From NCBI GenBank assembly GCA_022702705.1, contig CM040425.1, positions 9,440,001 through 9,504,000 of the forward strand: 64,000 nucleotides of DNA, given 5' to 3'. The notes beneath the pieces are model-generated. The model had not been told where the DNA came from. It worked only from the letters and a program-made list of their open reading frames with translations, and made no database searches. The stretch's first letter is position 1. Each line of letters starts with the position of its first letter. The stretch is from Papilionanthe hookeriana x Papilionanthe teres. Its lineage: Eukaryota; Streptophyta; Magnoliopsida; Asparagales; Orchidaceae. Made by a program: the position numbers and the translations under genes. Below are positions 1 through 12,159 of this stretch, one piece after another.

Positions 1-1434
1 CAAAAATAGGTTTTGAATTAATCCACTTGGAATAACCCTAATTGGCTTAAACACCCAAAATAGGTCCTTAATTAATTAGAGCTAATCATACATCAAATTG
101 ACTTGAAATAAATTCTCCACTTATCTTTAGGATCAGAGGAACCCACCATAAAAATTTGAAGGCAATTGGACTTGGTTAGCCCTACTAAATGGGTTGATTA
201 AGCCATTTAGCCAATTTAAACTTTAAAAATTCATAACTTTCAAAATATTTTTCAAAAATTCATCAAATTGGTTTTAGAGCCTCTCTGACATCAGGGAAAT
301 TTAAGAAAATTAAAATTGCAATTTTCTAAAAAAGTTGATTTTTTGTATTATTTTAATATTTTTAATAATTAAAAAATAATAAAAATCACAAAAATAATAA
401 AATTCACCAAAATGTCACATTTTGAATTTTAATCAATTAGGAACAAACCCCATATTTTTCTTAAGTCTATATGATGAGATATTAAATTTTAAAGCCCTAA
501 GGTAATTTTAAAATTAAAAAAATGTATTTTTTAGCATTTCCACTAAAATAATTCTAATAAATCAAAGAAAAATTAGAAAATTGTAAAAATTGATTCTCTG
601 ATTTCCTTAATATTAGAGAGATTTTTGAAAAATATAAAATTCATTTTTTAACCTTTATTTTATTTTTAAATTAATTAATACTCCAAAACTCAAAATAATT
701 ATAATAAAAAGAATATAATTCAAAAAATCACCAAAATTGGTCCAAGTGGTCCATTGATCATTAGGAATGTCCCATAATATTTTTAAGGACAGAAACTTTC
801 CCTTGGTCATATTATTAAATTTTCCTTGGAAATCCCTATTTTCCACCAAAAATAATTACATAAATAAATTAAATATAGAAAAATCACATTTTCTCCTCTC
901 ATGCCTTTATTGACATATGAGTGAAGTCACATAAAAATTTCAAGTTCATTTAGGCTCAATTTAGTGAGTTATGAAATTATTAAGCTTGAAGGGCAAAATG
1001 GTAATTAAAACTTTAGGCTTAATAAAATTAAAGAGTAAAATATTTGATCCTAATCTGATTTGGATGATTGAAATTTGAATAATAAGGGTAGAAACCTATT
1101 AAATAATTTAAAAATAATTAAAATAAACCTTAATTAAATAATTAATTAAATTTGGAAGAATAATAAAATTGGAATTATTAAAATAGGGATATTATTAGCA
1201 AGAGATTTGTACTTTAATTTAAGAATCCCTAAATTAATCATCTCAATAATATTTAATTCCAAATTAAAATGATAATGCAAATTTAAGATTTAAAATGCTA
1301 AAAGACTTAATCATTAAATTAAATTAAAGTTAAATTATTTAAATTAAATCCTTTTAAAATTTCAATTAAATTAATACTTTAACAATTAAAATTAAATCAT
1401 CTTTAAAACATAAAAAATAAAATATTAAATTAAA

Positions 1435-1745
1435 ATTAAAAATTAAATTAAATTTAAATTTAAATTAAATTAAATTAAATTAAATTAAATTAAATTAAAT
1501 TAAAACATATTAAATTAAATCAAATTAAATCAAATTAAATTAAATTAAATTAAATTAAATTAAATTAAATCAAATTAAATCAAATTAAATAAAATTAAAT
1601 TAAATTAAATCATATTAAATTAAATCATATTAAATTAAATTAAAATAAAAAATAAAATCAAGTTAAAATTAAAATTAGATTAAATTAAATAAATTAAATA
1701 AAAATTAAAACTAAACCAAATTAAATTAAATTAAAGTAAAATTAA
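1435..1745. repeat. (TTAAA)n pentanucleotide microsatellite in the LTR
   Basis: Long runs of the unit ttaaa or aaatt with occasional variants (tcaaa, tcata). The same LTR position in the second copy (about 48,600-48,960) has a similar run with different breaks, so the array is an old part of the family that expands and decays in each copy. Confidence 0.9.
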
Positions 1746-3159
1746 ATTGAATTAAAAATAACATCACTTAAGACATAAAGAATTTAAAAATAAATATAAA
1801 GCAACTTGAACACTATTCCAAACTTAAACCCATTAACTCGAAATTAAATTAAATCATAAACCATTTTAACATCAATTTGCCCTCGAAAGCTTTTTGTTGT
1901 CATAACTCCTAAACAACGTTAAGTGAAGTGTTACTTCACTCATAGGATATTCAAATGTCCTGGTTCACTCGAGTAAGATAACAACAAAACTTGAATTCCT
2001 GACGATTAATTCATTTGTATAATTAAATTCTCTTGGACTTAAAAATAATCCTAGAAATATTGAAAAGATGTTTAAGACTCGTCTTAACCACTTCCTTGAT
2101 ATGATGGGATGTTTATAAGAACAATTGAACTTAATTGTTCTTTGATGAAGAAAATCGTCCTCAAACCAAAACACAAGAACCTAGACGTCATAGGAAATGA
2201 CTAGCTATAGGATTAGGAATTTGGTAGAAAACCATAACCCTTCCCTTAGCTTTACCTAGGAACTTGCTTTATATGCTTAAATAGTCTAAATTGTGTTTAA
2301 GTGCAGCTTGGGATGACGGGAAGACCCTACAGGTACGCTTTTATTTTATTGCAATTTACCTTATTGCAAATGCACTTACTTTTCTCGCATGATAAACAAC
2401 TCGTTGCATGAAAACTCACACCTTTAGGGTAGCCCCTAAAACTGAAACCAAAACTAAATTAAAAGTCATTACAAGATAAAATTCACCGCCACAATATTTC
2501 AAAATATAAAACAACTCAAAATTTAATCACAAACAGAATACAAAACTACAATTACAACTAAATTAAAACGTCTTGTTGGATGATCGGGAATACCTCGGAT
2601 GATGTAACCTACGTGTAGCTAACGGGATTTCCCATGGTCTAAATGAAAGTGTGGAACTCATTTAGTTGAGTTTAGCAAATTCATTTGGACTAAGTGAATC
2701 CGATAAAAATAACGATGCCGGAAGGATGGAACCGTGTGATCTTAACCGGTGTTGTTATAATTAACTTTAAGATTTGTTTTAACTAAAACACTAAAAAAAC
2801 ACTTGGACTCTAAGATTTCTAAAACCAAACTTCTCTCTTCTCTTTTGATTACAATTTTCTAAGACTAAACCTCCGCAACAACAAGGAGCTCGGAGCATGG
2901 TGGGCAGCACGGCCATCGTCATCAGCAAAACCTGAGTCTACTTCAGCAAAACCTTCTTAGAATTAAATAACCAAGCCATAGGATTTCGAGGTAGTTTTCC
3001 TAGTGCAACATAAACCCTCAACCTTTTGTTAGGCATTTGCATTGCAAATTAAGCCCTAACCGGTCTTAGGATTCCGAGGTAGTCGTCTGATATGACATAA
3101 ACCCTCACATCTTCGAGGCTATTTGTATGATCATGTCATACAAACATAAGTCCTAATTA

Positions 3160-4548
3160 AATAAAATTGGCAAGATCAAAACATTAAATAAACATTAGGA
3201 CTTTCCTAAATCCAAGCTAAACAATCGGATAGTCGGGAAATTACCAAAGTTCGCTTCGAATCTGTAATTTCTCCTACCTTTCTTCCTTTGAATTCCCAAA
3301 ACAAAATGTTCCAAACTTGATCCATTCCTTATTGAAATTCCAAAATTCAATCCCTTGAAAACTTAAACTTCGAGATTCTTGAGAGCGTAACTACCGATTA
3401 TTATCGAGAGTTTTCTTAGGTGATTCTCGTCACTTAAGATGTAATTAACTATGGGGCATGACCTTATAGGGAATTTTAAGAACCTGAGTAATATAAACCC
3501 CGCTTAATTCATTTATATTAAGCGAGGAGAATTTGTTCTGCTTATAAAGTTGGTTCGTGCACCAAACGGATGTCACAAATCTTTTAGTTTATTTAATCGA
3601 GCCCCACCATCAAGCAGTGTGTCTATCCTTAGGAATAGATATACGGTTTGTGGTGCGGTGCTCGTTTATATAAACTATTTGGGATGTGAGATCAGTTTGA
3701 TTTCATATCTTAAAATTTTTAAATTTAAAATTATTTTCAAAATCAAATACTACTTTTCAAATTATTTATTTAAATTAAATTAAAAATTCGCCGACAATTT
3801 CTGTTAGGCGACCCCCTTTTCAAAATAAAACACACAACCCTAAAAATAAGTCGTACAACTAGCATGATTGAAATATCAGATAATATTAGGATTTTCTTAA
3901 ATCTGAGCCAAACAATAGGATAGTTTGGGAAGTTGCCAAGATTCTTCTTGGATCTTCAGCCTTCTCTTACTCCTCTTCCATTGGACTCTCGAAAATAACT
4001 CGTTCTAAATTTGATTCATTCCCCGTTGAAATTTCCAAAATCCAATCCTTTCGAGAACCTTAAACTTTGAAATTCTTGAGAGCAAAGTCACCGATCATTA
4101 TCGAGAGTTTTCTTAAATGATTCACTTCATTTAAGATGTAATTAACTATAGGGGCTTGCCCTTATAGGGAACTTTAAGAACCCAGGTAATATAAACCCTG
4201 CTTAATTCCTTTATATTAAGCAGGGGAATTTGTTAGCTTATAAAATTGGTTCGCAAACCAAACGGATGTCACAAATCTTCTAGTTTATTTAATCGAGCGC
4301 CATCGACAAGCAATGTGCCTATTCTTCGGGATAGATACACGGTTTGTGGTGCGGTGCTCGTTTATATAAACTTTTCGGGATCTGAGATCAGTTTGATTTC
4401 ATATCTTAAAATTTTTAAATTTAAAATCATTTTCAAAATCAAATACTACTTTTCAAATTATTTATTTAAATTAAATTAAAAATTTGCCGACAATTTCTGT
4501 AGGCGACCTCATTTCAAAAATAAAACACAATCTAAAAATATGCTGACA
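3160..4548 (+). repeat. Tandem duplication of about 695 bp at the LTR end
   Basis: Two adjacent diverged copies of the terminal LTR segment occur, about 3,160-3,855 and 3,856-4,548. Each contains the same string of landmarks: a ttaggact/ttaggatt start, an atgtaattaacta block, the conserved ggtttgtggtgcggtgctcg and a cgccgacaa/tgccgacaa end. The LTR at 43,639-51,072 has a single copy, so the duplication is particular to this LTR or a sublineage. Confidence 0.8.
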
Positions 4549-4553
4549 ACTTC

Positions 4554-4571
4554 TGGTGACTCCGCTGGGGA
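4554..4571 (+). promoter_or_regulatory. Primer binding site (PBS), Ogre-like copy 1
   Basis: TGGTGACTCCGCTGGGGA begins 5 bases after the LTR terminus. Its complement ends in CCA, as expected for a tRNA 3' end. Ogre elements are known to use tRNA-Arg and this site fits that type. It is where minus-strand DNA synthesis would start. The identical site occurs at 51,078-51,095. Confidence 0.85.
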
Positions 4572-5079
4572 ATAGTTCCTCTCTTCATTTTTGATCAAAC
4601 GATTTTGCTTTCATAAATCGGTAGTGAGCCCATGCCCCTAGTAGACCAAACTATCATTCTTCCATTGGAATACCCTGTTCATTTCTGTCTTGAACGAGTA
4701 TGGCCAACTCCTCTCGGATTTAGGAGCCACTGTTTAGACATCCCTAAACGGAGAGGTTCCGAGATCCTTTTACCTCTTTTTTGAGGTGGGGTGGACCCCC
4801 AATAGGTGTTAGTTTAGGAGTGATCCTTCGAGTCGAGAAGTCTTGCTTGAGATTTCCTCTTCCTTTCCAATTCTAAATCGAACCCCTTACCTTCTCTATA
4901 CCTTTGAATATTCTGTTCCTAATGAACAAATCCTCTAATGAACGACTCCTTTAAACTATAACTTCTTTTTATAAATACACGAACAAACATGTGTTCGGAC
5001 TCTTTTCGATTCCTTTCTTTTCGTCCCAATGAGAAGAAGCATAACTTAGGACTGACAATCAGAATCTACCTTGCAGAAA
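4572..5079 (+). promoter_or_regulatory. 5' untranslated region ending in a splice-acceptor-like site before ORF1
   Basis: No open frame here. The first part aligns with sequence after the PBS at 51,096, so it is conserved leader. The end has a branch-point-like CTGAC (5,052-5,056), then ctaccttgcag with AG at 5,075-5,076, four bases before the ORF1 ATG at 5,080. The spacing of about 20 bases fits plant introns. Together with the donor in the LTR it could produce a spliced ORF1 mRNA. No transcript evidence is available. Confidence 0.5.
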
Positions 5080-6000
5080 ATGTCTACCCCAAAGCTGATT
5101 TTCTACTTCACCAATGGATCGGACTTCGCTGTTTACAAGGATGAGTCGCCCAACAATGGGATCATCCGTTTCGGACAAGGATTCGAGAACACAAATGTCA
5201 AGATCGCTGATGTTACCCTTTTAACACTTACAGACAAAGTATCAGAAACTGAGAGACCTTTGATTGAATTCAACCTGAAGTCAGCCCAAGAGTTCCCTCT
5301 CATGCTAAGGGTTCCAGCTGAGAAGAATACTACTGTCCATAGGAGAACTATTGTCTCTACCCCCACCGGTCTAGTCGTCTCTGCACCTACCCCGGCTTCC
5401 GCCAAACTAAAGGGGAAGGAAGTTCAAATTTGTAACAAACATGTTACCGTGGAGGGTACAGACTTCCGTGCAAGACCTTCTATTTTCGAAATTGGGTCCA
5501 GCTTAAGGGTTCCACCCCTAACACGGACTCAGAGAAGGAATAAATGTAGGAAGATTGCCAGGAAGGCTAGAGCTGCTGAAGTAGCTTTCTTAGAAGAAAT
5601 CCCTGAGTACACACCACTACCTGAGTACATACCATTGCCTGAATACACACCGCTTTTGGAAGGAAGTAGATTCCATCCCCTTTCCGTCGCAGCTGACGAG
5701 GAGAATGTCCGCAAGATTGCTTTTGCATTACCTCGACCCGCATACTATAGCGACAGCTGAAAGAAAAGGGCTAGGACTACACCATTTGCCCGACTGCAGA
5801 CTGTGATACAAAAATTAGCAAAGAAAGAGAAATATCCTGTATCAGAGATTTTAAGAAGAATAGGGCGGGTGCCAGCCAAGTCACGTCTTGGGCCGCGAGT
5901 AGAACCCGTTAGCGCCGCAGAGAAACCAAATAAAAAGATGAAAGCCAGTCCACCTGTTATTGTTTCAGGATTACATATCAGGGAGGATACCACCTTCTAG
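5080..6000 (+). pseudogene. ORF1 of Ogre-like element, unknown function (interrupted)
   Basis: The ATG at 5,080 opens a frame to a TGA at 5,758. The same frame continues to a TAG at 5,998. The N-terminus has the pattern M-S-x3-L-x3-F-x-N-G, and residues about 147-160 form a basic block with TQRRNK, possibly nuclear-localising or RNA-binding. A short repeat of the type PEYTPLPEY follows. Ogre elements are known to carry an ORF1 of unknown role ahead of gag. The N-terminal pattern and the TQRRNK block recur in the AlkB-bearing frame at 13,721, which suggests a shared origin. Both stops are one transition from sense codons. I do not recognise any enzymatic domain. Confidence 0.7.
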
Positions 6001-7944
6001 CATTCAGCTGATAGACCATCCGGTCCTAGGCCTTCTACTGCTAGAAGGATCGTATGACGTCCTACTACCGGTCAGTTAAGACCAAAACAACGACCAGAAA
6101 AGGAAAGTCTCATCAGAAGACTCGAGTCAGAAGAAAGTGCTACTGCAATAAAGGGGACTCCCGAAAAGGAAGTTCAACAACCATCACGAGACAACTGTGA
6201 AACTGCACGTAAAAGACCATTGGAGGACGCTATGGAAAAGCTAAGAACCGACATTCAACGATTAGCAAGAGAAAGAGAAGAAAAATTTGGAGATGAAGTT
6301 GACTCGTCGGAGTTCATGGATGACGAATATGTGGAGATCAACATGGTCGAGACACGAGCATCGTCAGCTTCGCAAGGTGCCCCAGCAGTTGCGGAAAGAG
6401 ATGAACCGGAAGCATTAAGAGCACAAATTCAAGAAAAAGATGATACAATCTCTCAAATGGCAAAAAGGATAGAAGAGATGGCTGCAGCTCTAGCCACTCT
6501 TCAGAGTCAGGTTTAACCCCAAAGAGAAACACCTCCAGAAGTTATTCATATTACAGACGGAGGAAAAGAGATTACATCCGTTAACGGAGACGATCAGCCA
6601 AAGAAGGATTCTACTCAGAACATGATACCAGAGAAGGACATCAAGAACATGGTGGAACAGTAGGTGCGAGAAGCCTTAGCACGCTCTAAGAGCGGAGCAT
6701 CTATTCAGACGGGAAGACCTTACCCCGAAGAATTCGATGCAGTACAATACCCAAAAGGCTTCGTACTACCTCTGTTCAAGACTTTTGATGGTACCGGAAA
6801 TCCTCGACAGCATGTTGCACATTTTCGTGCCAGTTGTTGCAACGCCGGTGGAAGTGACGCTTTACTCTTCCGATAATTCGTCAGCAGCCTGTCAGGGATC
6901 GCCTTGGATTGGTATGCAAAGTTACCAAACGGTTCGGTAAAGACATTTACAGAATTGGAAAATCTCTTCGTGAAACTGTTTGCCGAAGCTCAGCACCATA
7001 TCACCATTGGTGACTTAGTGGTGGAGAAACAGAAACCGAACGAGACTTTAGTGGATTACATACTTAGATGGAGAAATCTAAGCATGAAGTGTGAGACACA
7101 GCTACAAGAGCAGCATGTAGTCGGTATCTTGCTTAAAAGCATTCACGGCCCGATAGCACTTCTCCTTAAGGGATTCACAATTAAGACTTTTGAGAAGTTG
7201 TTAAGCAAGGCCCGGAGCTTGCAAGAGGAAGCAAAACAAATAAGTTTCGTCGATAAAATAGATAAGCAGAAACCTACGAAGACATTAGAAAAGAAATCCG
7301 GGATCATTGCGGGAGTTGATAAGGGCAAACAACCAATGAAAATACAGCCGGAGCAACCGTAATCCAGCTATCAACAACCTCAACAGAACTACCAACAACC
7401 TCAACTCGGTTATCAGCCAACCCAACAATATGAGCAACCGCCTCGCCCACAGCGCACGTTAAAGGAGCTCATAAATAGACAATATCCATTCAAGAACGAG
7501 GCAGTGCTAAAGATGTTCCGCAGTTTGATGAAGACTTCGGATTTTTGACTGCCAGAACCCAAGAAGCCGGAGGAAGTCAACAAGAAAGACCATCCCAACT
7601 ACTGCCCTTACCACCAGATGCTTGGACATAAGATAGAGGACTGCATCACCTTTAAGAGTTGGCTTGACAACAATCTCCGAAAGGGGAACATAACATTCCC
7701 GAAGGAATACATGAAAGAACCCCAGAAAGGAGGTTATGTCAATGTTATTTCAACTGATCCCATTGTTCCGATAGACCCTTACACAACTGATGATGGATGG
7801 ATTACCGCTTGGACGAAGTCATCGAAGAAAATTTTGGGTCGCATCCAAACCGCTTCGACACATGCTTCAACTCAGAGTTTGAAACCCGTCGGCCGGCGCT
7901 ATCGCTTGCAATCGAAGAATCGTCCCGAGAAGAAAAGATCATAG
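6001..7944 (+). pseudogene. gag (capsid/nucleocapsid) of Ogre-like element, interrupted
   Basis: The same reading frame as ORF1 continues here. A plausible gag start is the ATG at 6,343 or 6,220. A coiled-coil-like segment rich in E, Q and A lies around 6,400-6,513. The capsid region at 6,660-7,250 includes GIALDWYAKLPNGSV and a leucine-rich segment. A Q-P-Y-rich stretch follows, then a zinc-knuckle variant C-x2-H-x4-H-x4-C near 7,604-7,645, as in Tat gag proteins. In-frame stops occur at 6,055, 6,514, 6,661, 6,874, 7,360 and 7,546, with no frameshift until about 7,800. Several stops look like CAG or CAA turned to TAG or TAA, as expected from deamination of methylated cytosine. Confidence 0.85.
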
Positions 7945-9299
7945 AAAAGAAGGAGATCATAGAAGAAGAGAAGACAGAGGCTCCTAAGGCTAGACTAGGG
8001 GCTGCTTATCCTAGGATGGTTGTTTCCGATTCGGGGGAAAAATTCCTCGAACCTCTGACTCTGTATGATTATTTGCTCGCTCCGGCGGGATCTTATAATG
8101 ATAAGAGTTATGGCGTTGGCTACATTTTGACTGTTTCTAACGATTACGTAACTAACGACAACCAATTTAATCCTGATCCTGATTTCGATACCAATAACAA
8201 TTCTCAAATCATACACAACCTCGACAATCACGATGACAAAGAAGACATTCACCAAGAAGGTTACGAAAGTTCAACAAGTAATGAGTCTATTTGTGAATTC
8301 CAAGGAACTCCAATCACAATAGAGTTAGAACTTTCAGATTCTGAAGCAACTCCAGAAGAACCTGTCATGCCGATTCAAAAAGAGACACCTATAAATTCAG
8401 TACCAGACTCAGAAGAAATCACAGAAGTTAATTTAAGAAGCGGAAATGTTCTACCTCCGAGAATGGGTCCAAAGGACAAAGGAAAGCAGGTTGTTGTTCA
8501 GGAAGAATCAACCCCATCAGAAGCATTACCCCTTCGGGAAGAAACTGAGACACATGATAAAAAAGTGGACTATAACGTGCTAACCCATCTTAGGAAACTG
8601 CCAGCCAAACTGAGCATCTACGACGCTCTCATCTTATCAAAAGAGATGAGGGAAGCTCTGATCAAGGCCTTACTTGATCCAGAGATTTGTTTAGCTCAGA
8701 TGGCCGGAGATTCCTTAGACGAGGTTTGCTCGTTAAAGGAACAGCGAGGTGTTACCTTCACGGACAGTGATCTACTGCTTGGGACAGCTGATCACAACCG
8801 ACCATTGTACATTTCAGTTACAATCGGAAAATTTACACTCTCCAGAGTATTGGTGGATCCAGGAGCATCGATCAACATAATGAATCTTCGGACACTAGCA
8901 TACTTGGAAATTGATGCTCGCGAGCTTGAAGCGGACAAGATGTTACTAAGAGGATTCAACCAGAAAGGAGAAAGAGCACTTGGATCAATAACACTGTTAA
9001 TGAAGACCAGTGATTTAGCAAAGACAACTGCGAAATTCCATATAATTGATTCCGAAACATCGTTCAACGCGCTACTAGGCCGACCATGGATACATGAGAA
9101 CCGGATGGTACCGTCATCTCTACATCAATGCATAAAATACTACGAAGGAGGAGAACAGTGCATTAAAGGTGATTTGCGACCTTTCTCCGTACATGAGATT
9201 GGAATCAATGAAGATGCAGCTTATTACGCACCTCCGAAGAAGACAATCTTCTCCGTAAACACCGTGCCAAATGAAGCAAAAGAAATTCTGAGACAATAA
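7797..9299 (+). pseudogene. gag C-terminal linker and aspartic protease, Ogre-like element
   Basis: An open frame of 500 codons in a different frame from gag, entered through a frameshift near 7,800-7,900. The first 270 residues are acidic and low-complexity. The protease core has L-V-D-P-G-A-S-I-N-I-M with the catalytic Asp at 8,856, then a flap-like segment and A-L-L-G-R-P-W-I, typical of Ty3/gypsy proteases. This enzyme cleaves the Gag-Pol polyprotein. The frame closes at a TAA at 9,297, where the downstream frame resumes one base later, so the end is probably a mutation. Confidence 0.85.
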
Positions 9300-10077
9300 A
9301 GAACCTGAAGTTCTAGTCCAACAGTCACTCACCACTCCCTTACGGCAAGATGGTGAAGGTTTCTCCAGAGCTCGCATCCGAGGTCGAGGCAGGGGACGAG
9401 GTCGTGGAAGAGACATTGGGACAGTTGGACAGAAAAAGTCGATGATCAACGTTGATTGGGAAAACAACTCTGAGGAAGAAGAGGAAATCAAGAAAGAAGC
9501 AGCTACAATAAACCAGAAGAAACCACAATTCAAGATTTCTCTCGAAGATGAAAAGAACGAAGAATACAAATCGATGTACGAGAAGATTAACCACTATGTG
9601 CACACTATGACCCTGAACCCGATCCAGTCTAATAAGATTGAGGGTATGGTGGTCAAAGAAGTACATAGCAGCGGTGCAAAGCCAATCAAATTTTACCGTG
9701 GCACTTCTTCTTCCAATACTGAGAACAATGTACAATTTGAAGATGTCATTTCTTCCGAATTAATGGAATTACCTTTTGAGTGGTACTCTCTCTGTGTTTA
9801 AAATTTAATTCAACGTGGTGTCTTACCTCGCCAATGGACAAAAGGCTGAGCACAACACTTCGAAAAATTATGGAATAATGCTGGTCGGCCTTTCAATTCA
9901 AAACATGGTCTCAGATTCGGCACAGTAAGTTCAGTTGACGATACGGAATTTTGCTTGGTTGTCACTTGCGAACCTAATGAAGACTGTTTAGAAACTACGT
10001 AAGAGCTTGAAGATCTGCAAATTGGAGATGCTCCACCAAAATTTGAAGAAGAAATCAAATCCACAATAGATGAGTTA
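9298..10077 (+). pseudogene. Linker between protease and RT with an RG-rich tract
   Basis: Frame +1 is open from 9,298 apart from stops at 9,799, about 9,847 and about 10,000. A tract of alternating Arg and Gly (about 9,355-9,405) resembles RG/RGG boxes that bind RNA. A Glu-rich stretch follows, then a segment leading into RT. In Ogre elements an intron between protease and RT is known and would lie about here. I could not fix its borders in this copy. Confidence 0.6.
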
Positions 10078-11113
10078 ATGGAAGTTAACATAGGTACTAG
10101 CGAAAAGCCTAGACCAACCTTTGTTAGCTCCTTACTCAATAAAGAAGATTCAGAGGAAATGATCAAGCTATTAATGGAATTTAAAGACTGTTTTTCTTGG
10201 AGTTACGACGAAATGCAAGGATTAGCTCCAGAAGGTGCAGTTCACAGGCTAGGAGTGGATCCTACTTCCGTTCCAATCAGACAAGCTTCCAGAAGAATGC
10301 GTCTAGAAATTGAACAAAAAGTAATAACTGAAGTTAAGAAGCTAATAGACGCTAAATTTGTCTGTGAAGAATAATACCCTACTTGGCTAGCCAACGTGGT
10401 ACCGATCGAAAGAAGAATGGTCGGATCGTAATCCGTGTAGATTTCGGAGACTTGAACAAAGCATGTCCGAAGGATGAATTTCCACTACCAATCCTGAATT
10501 GATGATCGACATCGCTTCGACACATGAAATATTCTCTTTCATGGATGGATCTTCAGGATACAACCAGATAAAGATGGCACCAGAAGACGAAAAGTTCACA
10601 GCTTTCAGAATGCCGATAGGAGTATATTGCTACACAATAATGCCATTCGGACTAAAGAACGCAGGAGCAACTTACCAAAGAGCGATGACAAAGATTTTTG
10701 ATGATCTCATTCACAACCAAGTTGAGTGCTACGTGGATGATGTGGTCATCAAAAGCAAACTGAAGGAAGATCACCTGTATGATTTGAGAATTGCCTTCGA
10801 GCGACTAAGGCAATACAACCTTAAGATGAATCCCTTAAAATGCGCCTTCGGCGTCACCTCCAGGAAATTCTTAGGATTTGTTGTCCGACATCGCGGGATC
10901 GAAATCGATCCGAAAAAGATTAAATCTATCTTAGAAATGCCGCCTCTCAAAACCTTAAAACAACTACGATTCATTCAAGGGAAGCTGGCATATCTTCGAC
11001 TCTTTATCTTGAACTTGTCAGGTAAGTGTCAGCCCTTCTCGGCATTAGTTAAAAAGGATGCCAAATTCATTTGGGAAGAGAAATGCCAACGGGCCTTCGA
11101 GGACATCAAGTAA
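10078..11113 (+). pseudogene. Reverse transcriptase, Ogre-like element
   Basis: RT domains in order: the N-terminal segment up to 10,374; a frameshifted DFGDLNKACPKDEFPLP segment near 10,440-10,495; F-M-D-G-S-S-G-Y-N-Q-I near 10,540; MPFGLKNAGATYQRAM near 10,640-10,690; and the catalytic Y-V-D-D box at 10,730-10,741. It copies element RNA into DNA in the virus-like particle. At least one stop (10,372) and two frameshifts (about 10,400 and 10,495) break the frame. A TAA at 11,111 replaces a probable CAA. Motif spelling fits the Tat lineage. Confidence 0.93.
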
Positions 11114-12143
11114 TACTTAATGACACCTCTTGTCTTAGCAGCCCCAGTCTCAGGTAGACCGTTGATACTTTATACCGCGGCTCTAGACGACTCCCTTGGA
11201 GCCCTGCTAGCCCAAGTCAACGATGAGGGGATAGAAAATGCTCTCTACTATTTAAGTCGTCGTTTGGATTCCAATGGAAGTAAAGTATCCTCCAATTGAG
11301 AAGCATTGTTTGGCCCTGATCTTCGCCGCCCAAAAGCTCAGGCATTACATGCTCTCTCACAAGGTCAACCTTATTTCGAAAGTTAATCCATTGCAATATT
11401 TGATGACCCGTCCAACTCTTTCTGGCAGGCTTGCCAGGTGGTCAATGGTACTATTGCAATTCGATATAACTTTCGTGCCTCTTCGTGCCGTAAAGAGACA
11501 AATCCTAGCTGATTTCCTTGCAGCACACCCTTTGCCGGCAGAACCGCCTCTCAATGACAACTTTCCAGATGAACAGATAATGAACCTAGAAGACATTGAT
11601 GATCGACACTGGGAACTATACTTTGACGGAGCATCCTCAGCACAGAAAGACAAAGAATTGCAAACGATAGTGCCCGGTAAGGCAGGAATCGGGCTAATCT
11701 TTATAACACCGGAGCGAGGGATGTTAAGATACTCCTACCATTTTACAGAGCTGTGCACAAACAACGAGGCAGAATACGAGGCCCTCATAACAGGACTAGA
11801 ATTGACCATTCAGATGGGAATAACAGACATCAACATCTATGGAGATTCTCAGCTGATCATTCAACAGGTCGCAGGACAATACAGAATCTTAAAGCCAAGA
11901 CTCGAGCAATACATTCAGTATGTCATGAAACTGTTTGAACAAATTCCGAATGTAACAATCTACAAGATCCCCAGAAGAGAAAATGCTCTTGTAGATGCGC
12001 TAGCTCGCCTTGCAAAAGAATTTGCCTGCTTGCAAGATGAGTCAGTTGAAGTGTTAGTTCGAGGACGACGAGTCCTATCACAGCTCGACATGGATATGAT
12101 ACGTAAATCGAAAAGCGAGAGGAATCAGTTGCAGAGCAGTTGA
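11114..12143 (+). pseudogene. Double RNase H region (gypsy RNase H plus archaeal-type aRNase H)
   Basis: The first RNase H follows RT (about 11,140-11,500): ALDDSLGALLAQ, Y-Y-L-S-R, then C-L-A-L-I-F-A and H-Y-M. A frameshift lies near 11,270. A second RNase H follows: L-Y-F-D-G-A-S-S (about 11,617-11,640), N-N-E-A-E-Y-E-A-L (about 11,760-11,786), I-Y-G-D-S-Q-L-I (about 11,838-11,861) and A-L-A-R-L-A near 12,000. These carry the D, E and D of the catalytic set. The extra archaeal-type domain is a hallmark of the Tat lineage. The frame ends at 12,141. Confidence 0.9.
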
Positions 12144-12159
12144 CGAAAAACACGTAAGA

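Larger units (their letters stand above)
1..4548 (+). repeat. 5' LTR of Ogre-like copy 1, 3' part
   Basis: This stretch aligns with the complete LTR at 43,639-51,072. Base 1 corresponds to about 47,262, so about 3.6 kb of the LTR lies left of the window. The LTR ends ...TGACA at 4,548, pairing with the TGT start seen in other copies, followed by a 5-base spacer and the primer site. It is AT-rich, with a long TTAAA-type run and a late 695 bp duplication. Short reading frames inside it are not conserved as proteins and are not called. Confidence 0.88.

Noticed and set aside
655..849. Minus-strand 64-codon frame repeated at 47,914-48,108
   Set aside because: It lies in aligned LTR sequence and its recurrence follows from DNA homology. 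It is AT-rich with no domain or start signal.
3550..3783. 77-codon frame repeated at 4,246-4,479 as a small protein
   Set aside because: Part of the LTR duplication. The equivalent in the other LTR (50,770-51,000) is not open, so protein selection is not supported.
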